In this document: positions 1-8,614 of the stretch, piece by piece
How positions within the stretch are numbered: position 1 is the first letter of the stretch
Layout of the letters: every line of letters begins with the position of its first letter
Source of the DNA: Angustibacter luteus
GTDB taxonomy: Bacteria > Actinomycetota > Actinomycetes > Actinomycetales > Angustibacteraceae
NCBI RefSeq assembly: GCF_039541115.1
Contig: NZ_BAABFP010000004.1
Coordinates: forward strand, 112,005-176,004
Length of the DNA stretch: 64,000 bases
Reading direction: 5' to 3'
Position numbers and translations under genes: made by a program
The notes under the pieces: model-generated
What the model was told of the DNA's origin: nothing
The model's input: only the letters and a program-made list of their open reading frames with translations
The model's database searches: none

Positions 1-90
1 TCCGCCACCCAACCCGGTTTCCGCCACCCAGCCCGGTTCTGCGAGCAGAAAGCCGGCCTCAGCGGCGGAAACTGGCCTGAGTGGCGGAAG
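1..90. repeat. Nested palindromic intergenic element (cut by the window edge)
   Basis: A 19-base unit TCCGCCACCCARCCCGGTT occurs twice in direct tandem (1-19 and 20-38). It is followed by inverted matches: TTCTGC (37-42) pairs with GCAGAA (45-50), TTTCCGCC (18-25) with GGCGGAAA (64-71), and TCCGCCAC (1-8) with GTGGCGGA (81-88). The result is a nested multi-stem hairpin just past the stop of the hemerythrin gene. It may act as a transcription terminator or be a REP-like repeat. The left part may continue outside the window. Confidence 0.6.
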
Positions 91-104
91 TGGGGGTAGG
101 CGCC

Positions 105-779
105 TCAGGGGGTGGTGGTGCCGTGCAGGGCCAGGGCGTACTTGCGGAACGCCCGCTTCGACAGCGGCGGCACGATCAGCCGCAGCAGCCTCGGCGCGTT
201 GGCGACCAGCTCCGCCACGACCTCCGGGTCGCCCTCGTACTCGATCATCCCGAGGATCAGCGGCAGCTGCCGCTTGGGGTGCTCCCCCGTCGCGACCTCG
301 CCGACGCGCTTCCACTCGGCCACGGTCAGGCAGCTGGCGGCGAGCGGCAGGATGCGGGTCTCCTCCGCCTCCATGTGCTCGTGCAACCCGACGTAGAGCT
401 CGGCGAGCAGCGCGGCCAACCGGTCCCGGTCGGTGGCCGACGCCGTCCGCGTCCACGGGGGCACCAGCGCGTTGATCTGCTGCAGCAGCTCGTCGACGCG
501 CTCGTGCTGGGCCTCCATCAGCTCGACCAGCGGAGCCAGCTCGTCCGGCACCCGCTCGACGAGCACGGGCCAGAGCACCTCGTCCTCGGCGCTGTGGTGG
601 TGGTGCAGGAACTCGGACATGAAGTCCAGGTGCTGCCCGACCAGCGCGGCGCGCTGGACGTCGCCGGCGGCGACCCGCTCCACGAGGCCCGGCGCCAACC
701 GGAACTCGCGTCGCAGGAAGCGGTGCACGGTGACCATGTCCCGGGTGTCCGGGCGCTCGGTCGTGTCGATGGCGGTCAT
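105..779 (-). CDS. Hemerythrin-domain protein
   Basis: The 224-residue protein looks like a cytosolic four-helix hemerythrin HHE-type protein that would hold a non-haem di-iron centre for binding O2, NO or iron. Expected ligands are visible: His in the first helix (VHRFLRREF), an HHHHSAEDE stretch giving HxxxE, HERVDELL, and HEHMEAEETRILPL. The C-terminal 70 residues lack a recognised motif. The ATG overlaps the stop of the upstream MMPL gene by four bases (ATGA), so the two are probably translationally coupled and co-transcribed. Family assignment is firm; the physiological ligand is unknown. A palindrome-rich segment lies directly downstream. Confidence 0.85.
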   Translation of the reverse strand: MTAIDTTERPDTRDMVTVHRFLRREFRLAPGLVERVAAGDVQRAALVGQHLDFMSEFLHHHHSAEDEVLWPVLVERVPDELAPLVELMEAQHERVDELLQQINALVPPWTRTASATDRDRLAALLAELYVGLHEHMEAEETRILPLAASCLTVAEWKRVGEVATGEHPKRQLPLILGMIEYEGDPEVVAELVANAPRLLRLIVPPLSKRAFRKYALALHGTTTP

Positions 780-2908
780 GACATCTCCTCTGCGAGAACG
801 AGTTCACGGGTGGGGGTTTCAGCAGGAGCGGTGGGGCGCGGACGACGTCCGGGCAGCCACCAGGTGGCGGGACCCATGAGGGTCATCACGGCGGGCACCA
901 GCACCAGGCGGACGATGGTGGCGTCCACCAGGACGGCGACGGCCAGGCCGGTGCCGATCATCTTCACCGCCACCGAGTCGTCCATCGCGAAGCCCGCGAA
1001 GACGGCGACCATGATCACCGCGGCCGAGCTGATCACCCGGGCGGTGGAGGACAACCCGGCGACCACGCTGCCCTTGACGTCGTGGCTGCGGTCCCACTCC
1101 TCCTTGATCCGGCCGAGCAGGAACACCTCGTAGTCCATGCTGAGCCCGAACAGGATCGCGAACATGAAGAGCGGCACGAACGCGTTGACCGGCACCGCCT
1201 TCTCCAGCCCGAGGAACGACGTCCCCCAGCCCCACTGGAACAGCGCGGTGATCGCGCCGTACGCGGCGGCCACCGACAGCAGGTTCATCAGCGCGGCCTT
1301 CAGCGGTGCGACGATCGAGCGCAGCAGCAGGCAGAGCAGCAGGAACGACGCCGCCACCACGACCACGATGACCCGCAGCAGGTGCTCCTGCACGAAGTCG
1401 TTGAAGTCGATGAAGCCCGCGGTGGGCCCGGTGAGCGAGATCGAGTCCGGCAGGTCCGCCCGCAGGGTGGTGACCAGCTCGGACGTCGCCGCCGCCTGCG
1501 GTCCGGACGACGGCACCACCGTGACGACGGCCGTGTCACCGTGCGCGTCGAGCACCGGGGCGCCGACGGCCACGACGCCGGGGTAGCTGGCGAGCTGCGC
1601 GGCGAGCGCCGTAGGCGCCGGTGCGCCCGAGACGGTCAGGTCCTCCACCACCACCAGCGGACCGTTCGAGCCCGGCCCGAACGCGGCGTCCACGATGTCG
1701 TACGCCCGACGCGTCGTGCTGGACGTCGACTCGCTGCTCGCGTCGCTCTGGCCGAGGTGCATGCCCAGGACCGGCGCTGCCAGCGCGAGCAGGACGGCCA
1801 GGCTCGCCGCGGCATAGCGCCACGGGTGCTTGACGGCCTGCACGGCCCAGCGGTGCGCGATCGTCGGGCGCGTCCGGACGACGACGGCGGGCTCGCCGGC
1901 GGCGATCCGGCGACGCGTACGCCGGCCCAGCACGCGCTGACCGGCCAGGCCGAGCAGCGCGGGCAGCAGGGTGGTCGCGGCGACGACGCTGACCGCCACG
2001 ACCAGGCCGGTCGCGACGCCCATCAGCATGAAGTTGGGCAGCCCGCTGACGACCAGGCCACTCAGCGCCACCAGCACGGTGCAGCCGGCGACCACGACGG
2101 AGCGTCCGGCGGTCGAGACCGCAGCAGCGGCCGACTCGACGACCGACTCACCGGCCAGCAGGTGCTGACGGTGCCGGTCCACGATGAACAGGGCGTAGTC
2201 GATGCCCACGCCGATACCGACCATCGCGGCCACGGTCGGGGTGATGGTGCTGATCTTGGTGCTGCCGGCCAGCACGGTCACCAACCCCATGCCGACGCCG
2301 AGCCCGGCGAGTGCGATCAGCAGCGGCAGCCCGGCCGCGAGCAGCGACCCGAACGCCAGCACCAGGATCACCGCAGCGACGGCGATGCCGATCATCTCGG
2401 AGTTGCCGCCCGGCGCGATCTGGTCGGGCACCTCGCCGCCGAGCTCGGTCTGCAGACCGGCGTCGCGCGCCGGTGCAGCCGCGTCGTCCAGCGCTGCGTT
2501 CGCGGCGGGCGGGTCGACGTCCGTGACCGGGGCGTCGTACTGCACGGACAGCACGGCGGTGCGGCCGTCCGCGCTGGTCTGCGCGGGCTCGACGAGGCTG
2601 ACGTGCGGCAGCGTCTGGAGCTGGCCGGTGACGGCCGCGACCGTGGTCGGCGCGACGGTCCCGCTGTCGCCGTCCGGCACGTGCAGCACGACGCGGGCAC
2701 TGGTGCCGGACCGCTCGGGGAAGCGCTCCTTCAGCAGGTCGGCGGCATGCTGGGAGTCCTTGCCGGGCAGGGTGTAGTCGTCGACGAGGGGGCCGCCGAG
2801 GGTCGTCGCGAGCGCGGCGACGACTGCGGCGGCGCCGAGCCATCCGGCGATCGTGCGCCAGGGGTGAGCCGCCGTGGCGGCGCCGACCCGGTGCAACAGG
2901 CTGGTCAT
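776..2908 (-). CDS. MMPL/RND family membrane transporter
   Basis: A 710-residue integral membrane protein of the MmpL/RND superfamily. It has two repeats of one membrane helix, a large extracytoplasmic domain (from about residue 45 and again from about 380) and a five-helix bundle with Gly-rich helices. The motif GIDYALFIVDRHRQ in the first half is matched by GLSMDYEVFLLGRI in the second. The length is typical of short actinobacterial MMPL proteins that export lipids or small hydrophobic compounds. The ATG at 2908 was chosen because MTSLLHRVGAATAAHPWRT is the usual N-terminus. The open frame extends upstream only as antisense of the regulator. It is followed by the hemerythrin gene with an ATGA overlap. 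Substrate unknown. Confidence 0.9.
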   Translation of the reverse strand: MTSLLHRVGAATAAHPWRTIAGWLGAAAVVAALATTLGGPLVDDYTLPGKDSQHAADLLKERFPERSGTSARVVLHVPDGDSGTVAPTTVAAVTGQLQTLPHVSLVEPAQTSADGRTAVLSVQYDAPVTDVDPPAANAALDDAAAPARDAGLQTELGGEVPDQIAPGGNSEMIGIAVAAVILVLAFGSLLAAGLPLLIALAGLGVGMGLVTVLAGSTKISTITPTVAAMVGIGVGIDYALFIVDRHRQHLLAGESVVESAAAAVSTAGRSVVVAGCTVLVALSGLVVSGLPNFMLMGVATGLVVAVSVVAATTLLPALLGLAGQRVLGRRTRRRIAAGEPAVVVRTRPTIAHRWAVQAVKHPWRYAAASLAVLLALAAPVLGMHLGQSDASSESTSSTTRRAYDIVDAAFGPGSNGPLVVVEDLTVSGAPAPTALAAQLASYPGVVAVGAPVLDAHGDTAVVTVVPSSGPQAAATSELVTTLRADLPDSISLTGPTAGFIDFNDFVQEHLLRVIVVVVAASFLLLCLLLRSIVAPLKAALMNLLSVAAAYGAITALFQWGWGTSFLGLEKAVPVNAFVPLFMFAILFGLSMDYEVFLLGRIKEEWDRSHDVKGSVVAGLSSTARVISSAAVIMVAVFAGFAMDDSVAVKMIGTGLAVAVLVDATIVRLVLVPAVMTLMGPATWWLPGRRPRPTAPAETPTRELVLAEEMS

Positions 2909-3034
2909 CTGGTCCTCCGTGGATCTGGGTGCCGCACGGTGCGGCCTGATCCGAGGGTGGGGGCGGCCCCTTGCCTGCCACTTGGATCCTTCTTGGACGG
3001 GAAAAGGACGCTGCCGAGCACGGGGTCGCGGCTC

Positions 3035-3040
3035 TAGGCT
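3035..3040 (+). promoter_or_regulatory. Putative -10 element for a leaderless regulator transcript
   Basis: TAGGCT lies six bases before the GTG at 3047, the spacing seen for leaderless actinobacterial mRNAs. No Shine-Dalgarno sequence is present between it and the GTG, which supports this start. Confidence 0.5.
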
Positions 3041-3046
3041 GCGCGC

Positions 3047-6000
3047 GTGCAGGTGCACGTGCTGGGACCGCTCGAGGTGGTCCGCGACGGCCACCAGGTC
3101 GACCTCGGTGGCCGAAAGCAGCGCGCGCTGCTCGGCCTGCTGGTGGCCGCGAACGGACGCCCGGTCTCGGTGGAGCGGCTCGTCGACCAGCTCTGGGACG
3201 ACGACCCGCCGGCCAAGGTGATGGCGTCGCTGCAGGCCTACGTGGCCAACCTGCGCCGACTCCTCGAGCCTGAGCGTGAGGCTCGTGCCCCGGCGTCCGT
3301 GCTGGTCACCCGCGCGCCCGGCTACGCGCTCGTCGTCCCGGCCGGTGCGGTGGACGCCGAGGCCTTCGCCCGGGAGGCGGCGCAGGGTCGCGAGCTCGTT
3401 GGGTCCGATCCGGGCCGGGCGCGCGACCTGCTGGTCACCGCGCTGTCCCGCTGGCGCGGCGACGCGTACGCCGACCTGTCGTCCGTGCCGGCGCTGGGCG
3501 CGGAGGCCCAGCGGCTGGCCAGCCTGCGGCTCGGTGTCATCGAGGACCGGTGGGGCGCCGAGCTGGCGGCCGGCGCGGCGGCGTCCGCGGTGCCAGAGCT
3601 CGAGGCGCTGGTCGCCGAGCACCCGGTGCGCGAGCGGCTGTGGGAGCTGCTGGCCCGCGCCCTGTACGCCACGCAGCGCCAGGCAGAGGCGCTGCAGGCC
3701 CTGCGTCGCGCCCGGCACTACCTGGTGGACGAGCTCGGTCTGGACCCCAGCCCCCAGCTGCGCCGCCTCGAGGAGGCCGTGCTGGCGCAGGACGCCTCGC
3801 TGGAGCCCGGCACCGGGCCGGTCCCGGTGCCGGGCGAACCCGGCCGCGCGGTCCTCGCCGACCGGGCCACCGACGGGGACGTGGCGCTCGGCCTGGTCGG
3901 TCGGACGGCGGCACTGGACGCCCTCGACGACGTGCTGGCCCGGGCCCGCAGCGGCCACGGCCGGCTCGTGCTGGTCAGCGGGGAGCCGGGGATCGGCAAG
4001 ACCCGGCTGGCGGAGACGGCCGTGGCCCGCGCGCTCGCCGGCGGCATGCGCTGCGGCTGGGGCGGGTGGGACGCCGAGGACGGCACGCCGGCCCTGCGCC
4101 CGTGGGCGAGCGCGCTCGAGGACCTCGGCGTCCAGCTGCCCGACCTCACGACCGGGCCGTCGCAGACGCTCGACGGCGAGTCGTCCACGTTCCAGCTGGC
4201 CGACTCGGTGGCGGCGACGCTCCAGGCGATCGGCTCGCCGACCGGCAGCCTGCTGGTGCTGGACGACCTGCACTGGGCCGACCCGGACAGCCTGCGGCTG
4301 CTGCGCCGCCTCGCCGCGCTGCTGCCGGACCTGCCCGCCGTGGTGGTCGCGACCACGCGGACCGCCGAGGCCGAGATCTCCCCCTCGCTCGCCCAGACGC
4401 TGGCGTCGCTGGCCCGCACCGACCCGCTGCGGATCCCGCTCGACGGGCTGGACGTCCACGACGTCGCCGCCTACGTGCGCGACCGCACCGGGGTGGACGT
4501 CGACGACGCGATGGCGGCGGCGGTCGCCGAGCGCACCGACGGCAACCCCTTCTACGTCAGCGAGCTGGTCCGGCTGCTGGCCAGCGAGGGGGTCCTCACG
4601 GACCTGGCCGCCGCGCGTCGGCTGGACGTCCCGCACGGGGTCCGGGACGTCGTCCGGCTGCGTCTGGCGCAGCTGCCCGAGGGCAGCGAGGCCGTGCTGG
4701 CCACGGCCGCGGTGGTCGGTCGCTCGTTCGACCTGGACGTCGTCGAGGACGCCGCGCAGTCCAGCCCGGACGACACGGACGCCGTCATCGAGGCGGCGCT
4801 GATGTCCGGCCTGGTCGAGGAGGACCCGCGCACGCCCGGTCGCTACCGGTTCGCGCACGCCCTGGTGCGCGAGAGCGTGTACGGCTGGGCGGCGGGGCCG
4901 CGGCGGGCCCGGACGCACGCCCGGGTCGCGCAGGCGCTGGAGCGCCGCCGGGTCGGGCACATCGACGCGCACCTGTCCGAGCTCGCCCAGCACTACCACC
5001 TGGCCGGCCCGACGCACGCCCGGTCGGCGTGGACCTTCGCGGCCCGCGCCGCCACCCTCGCCGAGCAGCAGACCGCGTACGACGAGTCCGCCCGCTTGTA
5101 CGAGATCGCGCTGGACGCCGTCGCCGCGGACCCGTTGGCCACCGGGCCGGAGCGCTACCGCCTGCTGTGCGGTCTCGGAAAGGCCCGGCACCGGATGAGC
5201 CGGGTGGCCGAGGCCTGGGAGCCCCTGGAGCAGGCCGCCGAGCTCGCCCTGTCCGAGGGCGACGCCGCGGCGGCGGCGCGCGCCGCGCTGCTGATCACCG
5301 ACCACGCGGTCTGGACCTGGCGCGGCTACCAGCAGCCGCACCCGGCCGCGATCGCGCTGTGGCACCGGATCGAGCGCCAGCTGCCACCGAGCGAGGGTGA
5401 GCTGCGGGCCCGGGTCCTGGCGGCCCTCGCGATGGAGCAGCTCTTCCTGCCGGACACGGCGCAGGTGCGCTCGGCCCTGGTCGCCGAGGCGATGGACCTC
5501 GCCCGGGCGCACTGCACCGAGGAGGGGCTGCAGTCGCTGCTGCACGTGGTGCACGTCGCGATCGAGCAGCCGGAGAACACGCACTGGCGCGACGAGATCG
5601 GCGAGGAGCTGGTGGCCATCGCCGAGCGCCGCGGCGACCCGGGCGACCTGGCGCGGGCGCTGTGCGCGCGAGCGAGCACGTACGGCGAGCTCGCTCGCTG
5701 GACGGCGGCGCGCGACGACCTCACCCGGGCGCACGAGCTCGCCCGGCAGCACCACGAGGTGGCCTCGCGGCTGATCTCCGGCTGGGGGCTGTCCATGATG
5801 CGGTTCGCGGAGGGGGACGTCGAGGGCGCCGAGGCCGGGCTGGTGCCGCTGGTCGCGTTGCAGGCCAGTGTCTCCATGCCTGGCGCGGGCCTGGACCTGT
5901 GCCAGCTCGCGACGGCCCGCTACGCGGCGGGGCGCCTGCCAGAGCTCACGGACGTGTTCGCGAGCGCGATGCTGGTGGTGCCGGAGTTCCACGACCTGCA

Positions 6001-6409
6001 CGCGCTGTCGCTGGCGCTGGGTGGTCGGGTGGACGAGGCGCGCGCGCTCATCGGTTCGTGGGCGAACCAGCCCCCACTGCACCGCGACTACCTGTGGGAG
6101 CTCCTGACCGTCGTCCGCGCACTGCTCTGGCTCGAGCTGGGCGACCGCGAGGCGCTGCACGCGCTGCGCGACGAGCTCGCGCCGTTCGCCGACCGGATCA
6201 CCGTGGGCGGGATGTCGGCCGGCAGCCTCGGGTCGGTGTCTCTCACGTTGGGCCGGCTCGAGCTCGCGCTCGGCGACACGGCAGCCGGCCTGACCCACCT
6301 GCAGTCGGCCCTCGACGTCCACGAGCGGCTCGGGCTGGTGCCGTGGGCCGACCTCGCCCGCGACTGCCTCGCGGCGGCCCAGGTCACGACTGAGTCCGAG
6401 TTGTTCTGA
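3047..6409 (+). CDS. SARP-type transcriptional regulator with BTAD and AAA ATPase domains
   Basis: A 1120-residue regulator of the AfsR/DnrI/RedD class. An OmpR-like winged helix occupies about residues 1-95 (MQVHVLGPLEV start, GGRKQRALLGLLV), followed by a bacterial transcriptional activation domain to about 250. An AAA ATPase follows with Walker A GEPGIGKT (about 312) and Walker B LLVLDDLHW (about 403). The C-terminal half is helical and TPR-like. Such proteins activate neighbouring genes by binding direct repeats. It is divergent from the MMPL-hemerythrin operon with a 138-base gap, so that operon is the likeliest target (inference). Start GTG is supported by a -10 element six bases upstream. 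Confidence 0.9.
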   Translation: MQVHVLGPLEVVRDGHQVDLGGRKQRALLGLLVAANGRPVSVERLVDQLWDDDPPAKVMASLQAYVANLRRLLEPEREARAPASVLVTRAPGYALVVPAGAVDAEAFAREAAQGRELVGSDPGRARDLLVTALSRWRGDAYADLSSVPALGAEAQRLASLRLGVIEDRWGAELAAGAAASAVPELEALVAEHPVRERLWELLARALYATQRQAEALQALRRARHYLVDELGLDPSPQLRRLEEAVLAQDASLEPGTGPVPVPGEPGRAVLADRATDGDVALGLVGRTAALDALDDVLARARSGHGRLVLVSGEPGIGKTRLAETAVARALAGGMRCGWGGWDAEDGTPALRPWASALEDLGVQLPDLTTGPSQTLDGESSTFQLADSVAATLQAIGSPTGSLLVLDDLHWADPDSLRLLRRLAALLPDLPAVVVATTRTAEAEISPSLAQTLASLARTDPLRIPLDGLDVHDVAAYVRDRTGVDVDDAMAAAVAERTDGNPFYVSELVRLLASEGVLTDLAAARRLDVPHGVRDVVRLRLAQLPEGSEAVLATAAVVGRSFDLDVVEDAAQSSPDDTDAVIEAALMSGLVEEDPRTPGRYRFAHALVRESVYGWAAGPRRARTHARVAQALERRRVGHIDAHLSELAQHYHLAGPTHARSAWTFAARAATLAEQQTAYDESARLYEIALDAVAADPLATGPERYRLLCGLGKARHRMSRVAEAWEPLEQAAELALSEGDAAAAARAALLITDHAVWTWRGYQQPHPAAIALWHRIERQLPPSEGELRARVLAALAMEQLFLPDTAQVRSALVAEAMDLARAHCTEEGLQSLLHVVHVAIEQPENTHWRDEIGEELVAIAERRGDPGDLARALCARASTYGELARWTAARDDLTRAHELARQHHEVASRLISGWGLSMMRFAEGDVEGAEAGLVPLVALQASVSMPGAGLDLCQLATARYAAGRLPELTDVFASAMLVVPEFHDLHALSLALGGRVDEARALIGSWANQPPLHRDYLWELLTVVRALLWLELGDREALHALRDELAPFADRITVGGMSAGSLGSVSLTLGRLELALGDTAAGLTHLQSALDVHERLGLVPWADLARDCLAAAQVTTESELF

Positions 6410-6422
6410 GGCACGGGCTCAA

Positions 6423-7235
6423 GTGCCGCCGTGGACGTCCGACATCTGGCAGATGCCCCTGCGTTCCGACCGCTCCTCGACGTCCGTCACGCGTCCCGCT
6501 GACGTGCGCGCACTCGGCGCGAAGCTGCGGCTGGCCCGGCGGGTGCTCGTGCTGACCGGCGCGGGGATCAGCGCGGCGAGCGGGCCGGCGACGTTCCGTG
6601 GCGCCGGCGGCGGCTACGAGGACGGCGAGCTGGCGTCGTTCCACCACGCCGACCAGCTGCCCGGCAGCCTCGACGCGCTGTGGGCGTTCTGGGGCCCGGT
6701 CCGCGCCACGGTGCGCGACGCCGCTCCGAGCCTCGGTCACCGGGCACTCGCCGCCTGGCAGCAGCAGCGGGTGGCCGACGGCACCGAGGTGACCCTGGTG
6801 ACCGAGAACGTCGACGACCTGCACGAGCGAGCGGGCAGCGAGCGGGTGCACCACCTGCACGGCAACCTGTTCCGCAGCCGTTGCCTGGACGAGACGTGCG
6901 GATTCGCGTCCCACGACCAGGCCAGCCACGGTGGCGCGGTGCCGGTGTGCCCGCGGTGCGGTACCCGGCTGCGGCCCGAGATGGTGCTGTCCGGCGAGAC
7001 CGTGGACGTCGACGCGTTGTGGGCCGCGAAGCGCTCGGTCCGGTACTGCGACGCGTTCCTCGCCATCGGTACGTCGGGTCAGGTGCACCCGGCGAGCGGG
7101 CTGGTGCGCTACGCGGAGGACGTCGGTGCGCTGACGATCTGCGTCGACCCCGGTCCGGCGGGCGGCTCGTTCCAGCACCACGTGGCACTGGCGGCCGACG
7201 CGGCCCTGCCCGAACTGCTCGGCGTCCCTGGGTAG
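6423..7235 (+). CDS. Sir2-family NAD-dependent protein deacylase
   Basis: A 270-residue sirtuin. Visible motifs are GAGIS (from residue 46), TENVD (127-131, normally TQNxD), catalytic His146 in HLHG, four zinc-type cysteines (SRCLDETCGF and VCPRCG) and GTSGQVHPASGLV for NAD binding. It should remove acyl groups from lysine using NAD+. The Tyr/Arg pair that marks CobB-like desuccinylases is not obvious (WAFWGPVR at that place). The GTG at 6423 gives a 10-residue longer N-terminus than the ATG at 6453; both are possible. It starts 14 bases after the regulator gene ends and may be co-transcribed with it. Confidence 0.85.
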   Translation: MPPWTSDIWQMPLRSDRSSTSVTRPADVRALGAKLRLARRVLVLTGAGISAASGPATFRGAGGGYEDGELASFHHADQLPGSLDALWAFWGPVRATVRDAAPSLGHRALAAWQQQRVADGTEVTLVTENVDDLHERAGSERVHHLHGNLFRSRCLDETCGFASHDQASHGGAVPVCPRCGTRLRPEMVLSGETVDVDALWAAKRSVRYCDAFLAIGTSGQVHPASGLVRYAEDVGALTICVDPGPAGGSFQHHVALAADAALPELLGVPG

Positions 7236-7252
7236 TGCTGTCAGCCGCGGGG

Positions 7253-7258
7253 TAGCGT
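7253..7258 (+). promoter_or_regulatory. Putative -10 element for the ankyrin gene
   Basis: TAGCGT is followed by seven bases and then the GTG at 7266, matching the leaderless promoter layout seen repeatedly in this window. Confidence 0.5.
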
Positions 7259-7265
7259 CGCTCGG

Positions 7266-7661
7266 GTGAGTGACCTGACCGGGCCGGAGCTGGACTTCCT
7301 GCACCACGCCATCGACCTGGCCCGCGAGGGCCGGGCCGACGAGCTCGCGGCCCTCGTGGACGCCGGCCTGCCGGTGAACCTGACCAACCCGGCCGGGGAC
7401 ACGCTGCTGATCCTCGCGGCGTACCACGAGCACCCGGACACCGTGGACGCCCTCGTCCAGCGCGGCGCGGACACCGAGCGACAGAACGACCGCGGCCAGA
7501 CGGCACTGGGCGCGGCCACCTTCCGCCGGCAGACGCGCAGCGTCGAGCTGCTGCTGGCCGCCGGCGCCGATCCCGCGGGTGGTGCGAAGAGCGCGCTGGA
7601 CCTCGCCCGGTTCTTCGAGCTGGACGACATGGTCGCGCTGCTCGAGGCGCCGCGACCATGA
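7266..7661 (+). CDS. Ankyrin-repeat protein
   Basis: A 131-residue soluble protein with about three ankyrin repeats. The pattern is GDTLLILAAYHEHPDTVDAL, then GQTALGAATFRRQTRSVELL, then a shorter repeat ending DDMVALLEA. Small ankyrin proteins of this type are widespread in actinomycetes and mediate protein contacts; no partner can be named. The GTG start is preceded by TAGCGT at -13 to -8, so the transcript is probably leaderless. Its stop overlaps the ATG of the threonine dehydratase-like gene by four bases (ATGA), pointing to a shared operon. Confidence 0.8.
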   Translation: MSDLTGPELDFLHHAIDLAREGRADELAALVDAGLPVNLTNPAGDTLLILAAYHEHPDTVDALVQRGADTERQNDRGQTALGAATFRRQTRSVELLLAAGADPAGGAKSALDLARFFELDDMVALLEAPRP

Positions 7662-8614
7662 GCCCTTCGCTCAGCCTGGGTGACGTCATGGCGGCGCGAG
7701 GCCGCATCGAGGGATCGGTGCGGCGCACCCCGGTGGCGGAGGTCGACCCGGCGGCGCTGGGCGTCGCCGGCGGCCCGGACCCGTTCTGGCTCAAGCTCGA
7801 GCTGCTGCAGCACTCAGGCTCGTTCAAGGCGCGCGGCGCGTTCAACCGGCTGCTCAGCGCACGGGAGTCCGGGCACCTGACGAGCACGGGAGTGGTGGCC
7901 GCCTCCGGTGGCAATGCCGGTCTGGCCGTCGCCTACGCGGCGGGAGTGGTCGGCGTCCCGGCCGAGATCCACGTCCCGACCACGGCGCCGGCCGTGAAGG
8001 TCGCCCGGCTGGCGGCGCTCGGCGCGCGCGTCGTCCAGGAGGGCACCGAGTACGCGCACGCGCAGGAGTCGGCATTGGCCAGCGCCGCCGCGAGCGGCGC
8101 GCTGTTCTGCCACGCCTACGACCAGCCGGAGATCTGCGCCGGGCAGGGCACCCTCGGGCTGGAGCTGGCGGAGCAGGTGCCGGACGTCGACACCGTCGTG
8201 CTCGCGGTCGGTGGTGGCGGGCTGATGGCCGGGGTCGCGACCGCGCTGGCCGGGCGCGCCCGGGTGGTCGGCGTCGAGCCCGAGACCATCCCGACACTGC
8301 ACGCCGCACTGGCCGCCGGTGAGCCGGTGGACGTGGACGTCAGCGGCATCGCGGCCGACTCGCTCGGCGCTCGCCGGCTCGGGTCGATCGCCTTCGAGGC
8401 CGCAACCGCGAACGACGTGCCCAGCGTGCTGGTGAGCGAGGCGGCGATCATCGAGGCGCGGGAGCGGTTGTGGCGCGAGTGCCGGCTGGTCGTCGAGCAC
8501 GGTTGCGCCGCCGCGGTCGCCGCGCTGGTCGAGGGTGCGTACCGCCCGGACCCGGGTGAGCGGGTGGCCGTGGTGCTGTGCGGCGCCAACACCGACCCGC
8601 GGGACCTGGGATGA
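7658..8614 (+). CDS. Threonine/serine dehydratase-like PLP enzyme
   Basis: A 318-residue fold-type II PLP enzyme. The cofactor lysine is Lys57 in HSGSFKARGAFN, and the phosphate-binding loop is GGGGLMAGVATAL. It lacks the C-terminal ACT regulatory domain of biosynthetic IlvA, so it resembles catabolic or housekeeping threonine/serine dehydratases that make 2-oxobutanoate or pyruvate plus ammonia. Other fold-II activities (such as racemase or hydroxyaspartate lyase) cannot be excluded. It overlaps the ankyrin gene upstream and the MOSC-like gene downstream by four bases each, forming a tight three-gene unit. Confidence 0.85.
   Translation: MSPSLSLGDVMAARGRIEGSVRRTPVAEVDPAALGVAGGPDPFWLKLELLQHSGSFKARGAFNRLLSARESGHLTSTGVVAASGGNAGLAVAYAAGVVGVPAEIHVPTTAPAVKVARLAALGARVVQEGTEYAHAQESALASAAASGALFCHAYDQPEICAGQGTLGLELAEQVPDVDTVVLAVGGGGLMAGVATALAGRARVVGVEPETIPTLHAALAAGEPVDVDVSGIAADSLGARRLGSIAFEAATANDVPSVLVSEAAIIEARERLWRECRLVVEHGCAAAVAALVEGAYRPDPGERVAVVLCGANTDPRDLG

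Noticed and set aside
2909-6322. A very long minus-strand open frame continuing upstream of the MMPL start
   Set aside because: It lies antisense to the well-supported SARP regulator, has shadow-type low-complexity composition (Arg/Gln/Gly/Val) and no domain motifs; the MMPL family start is at 2908.
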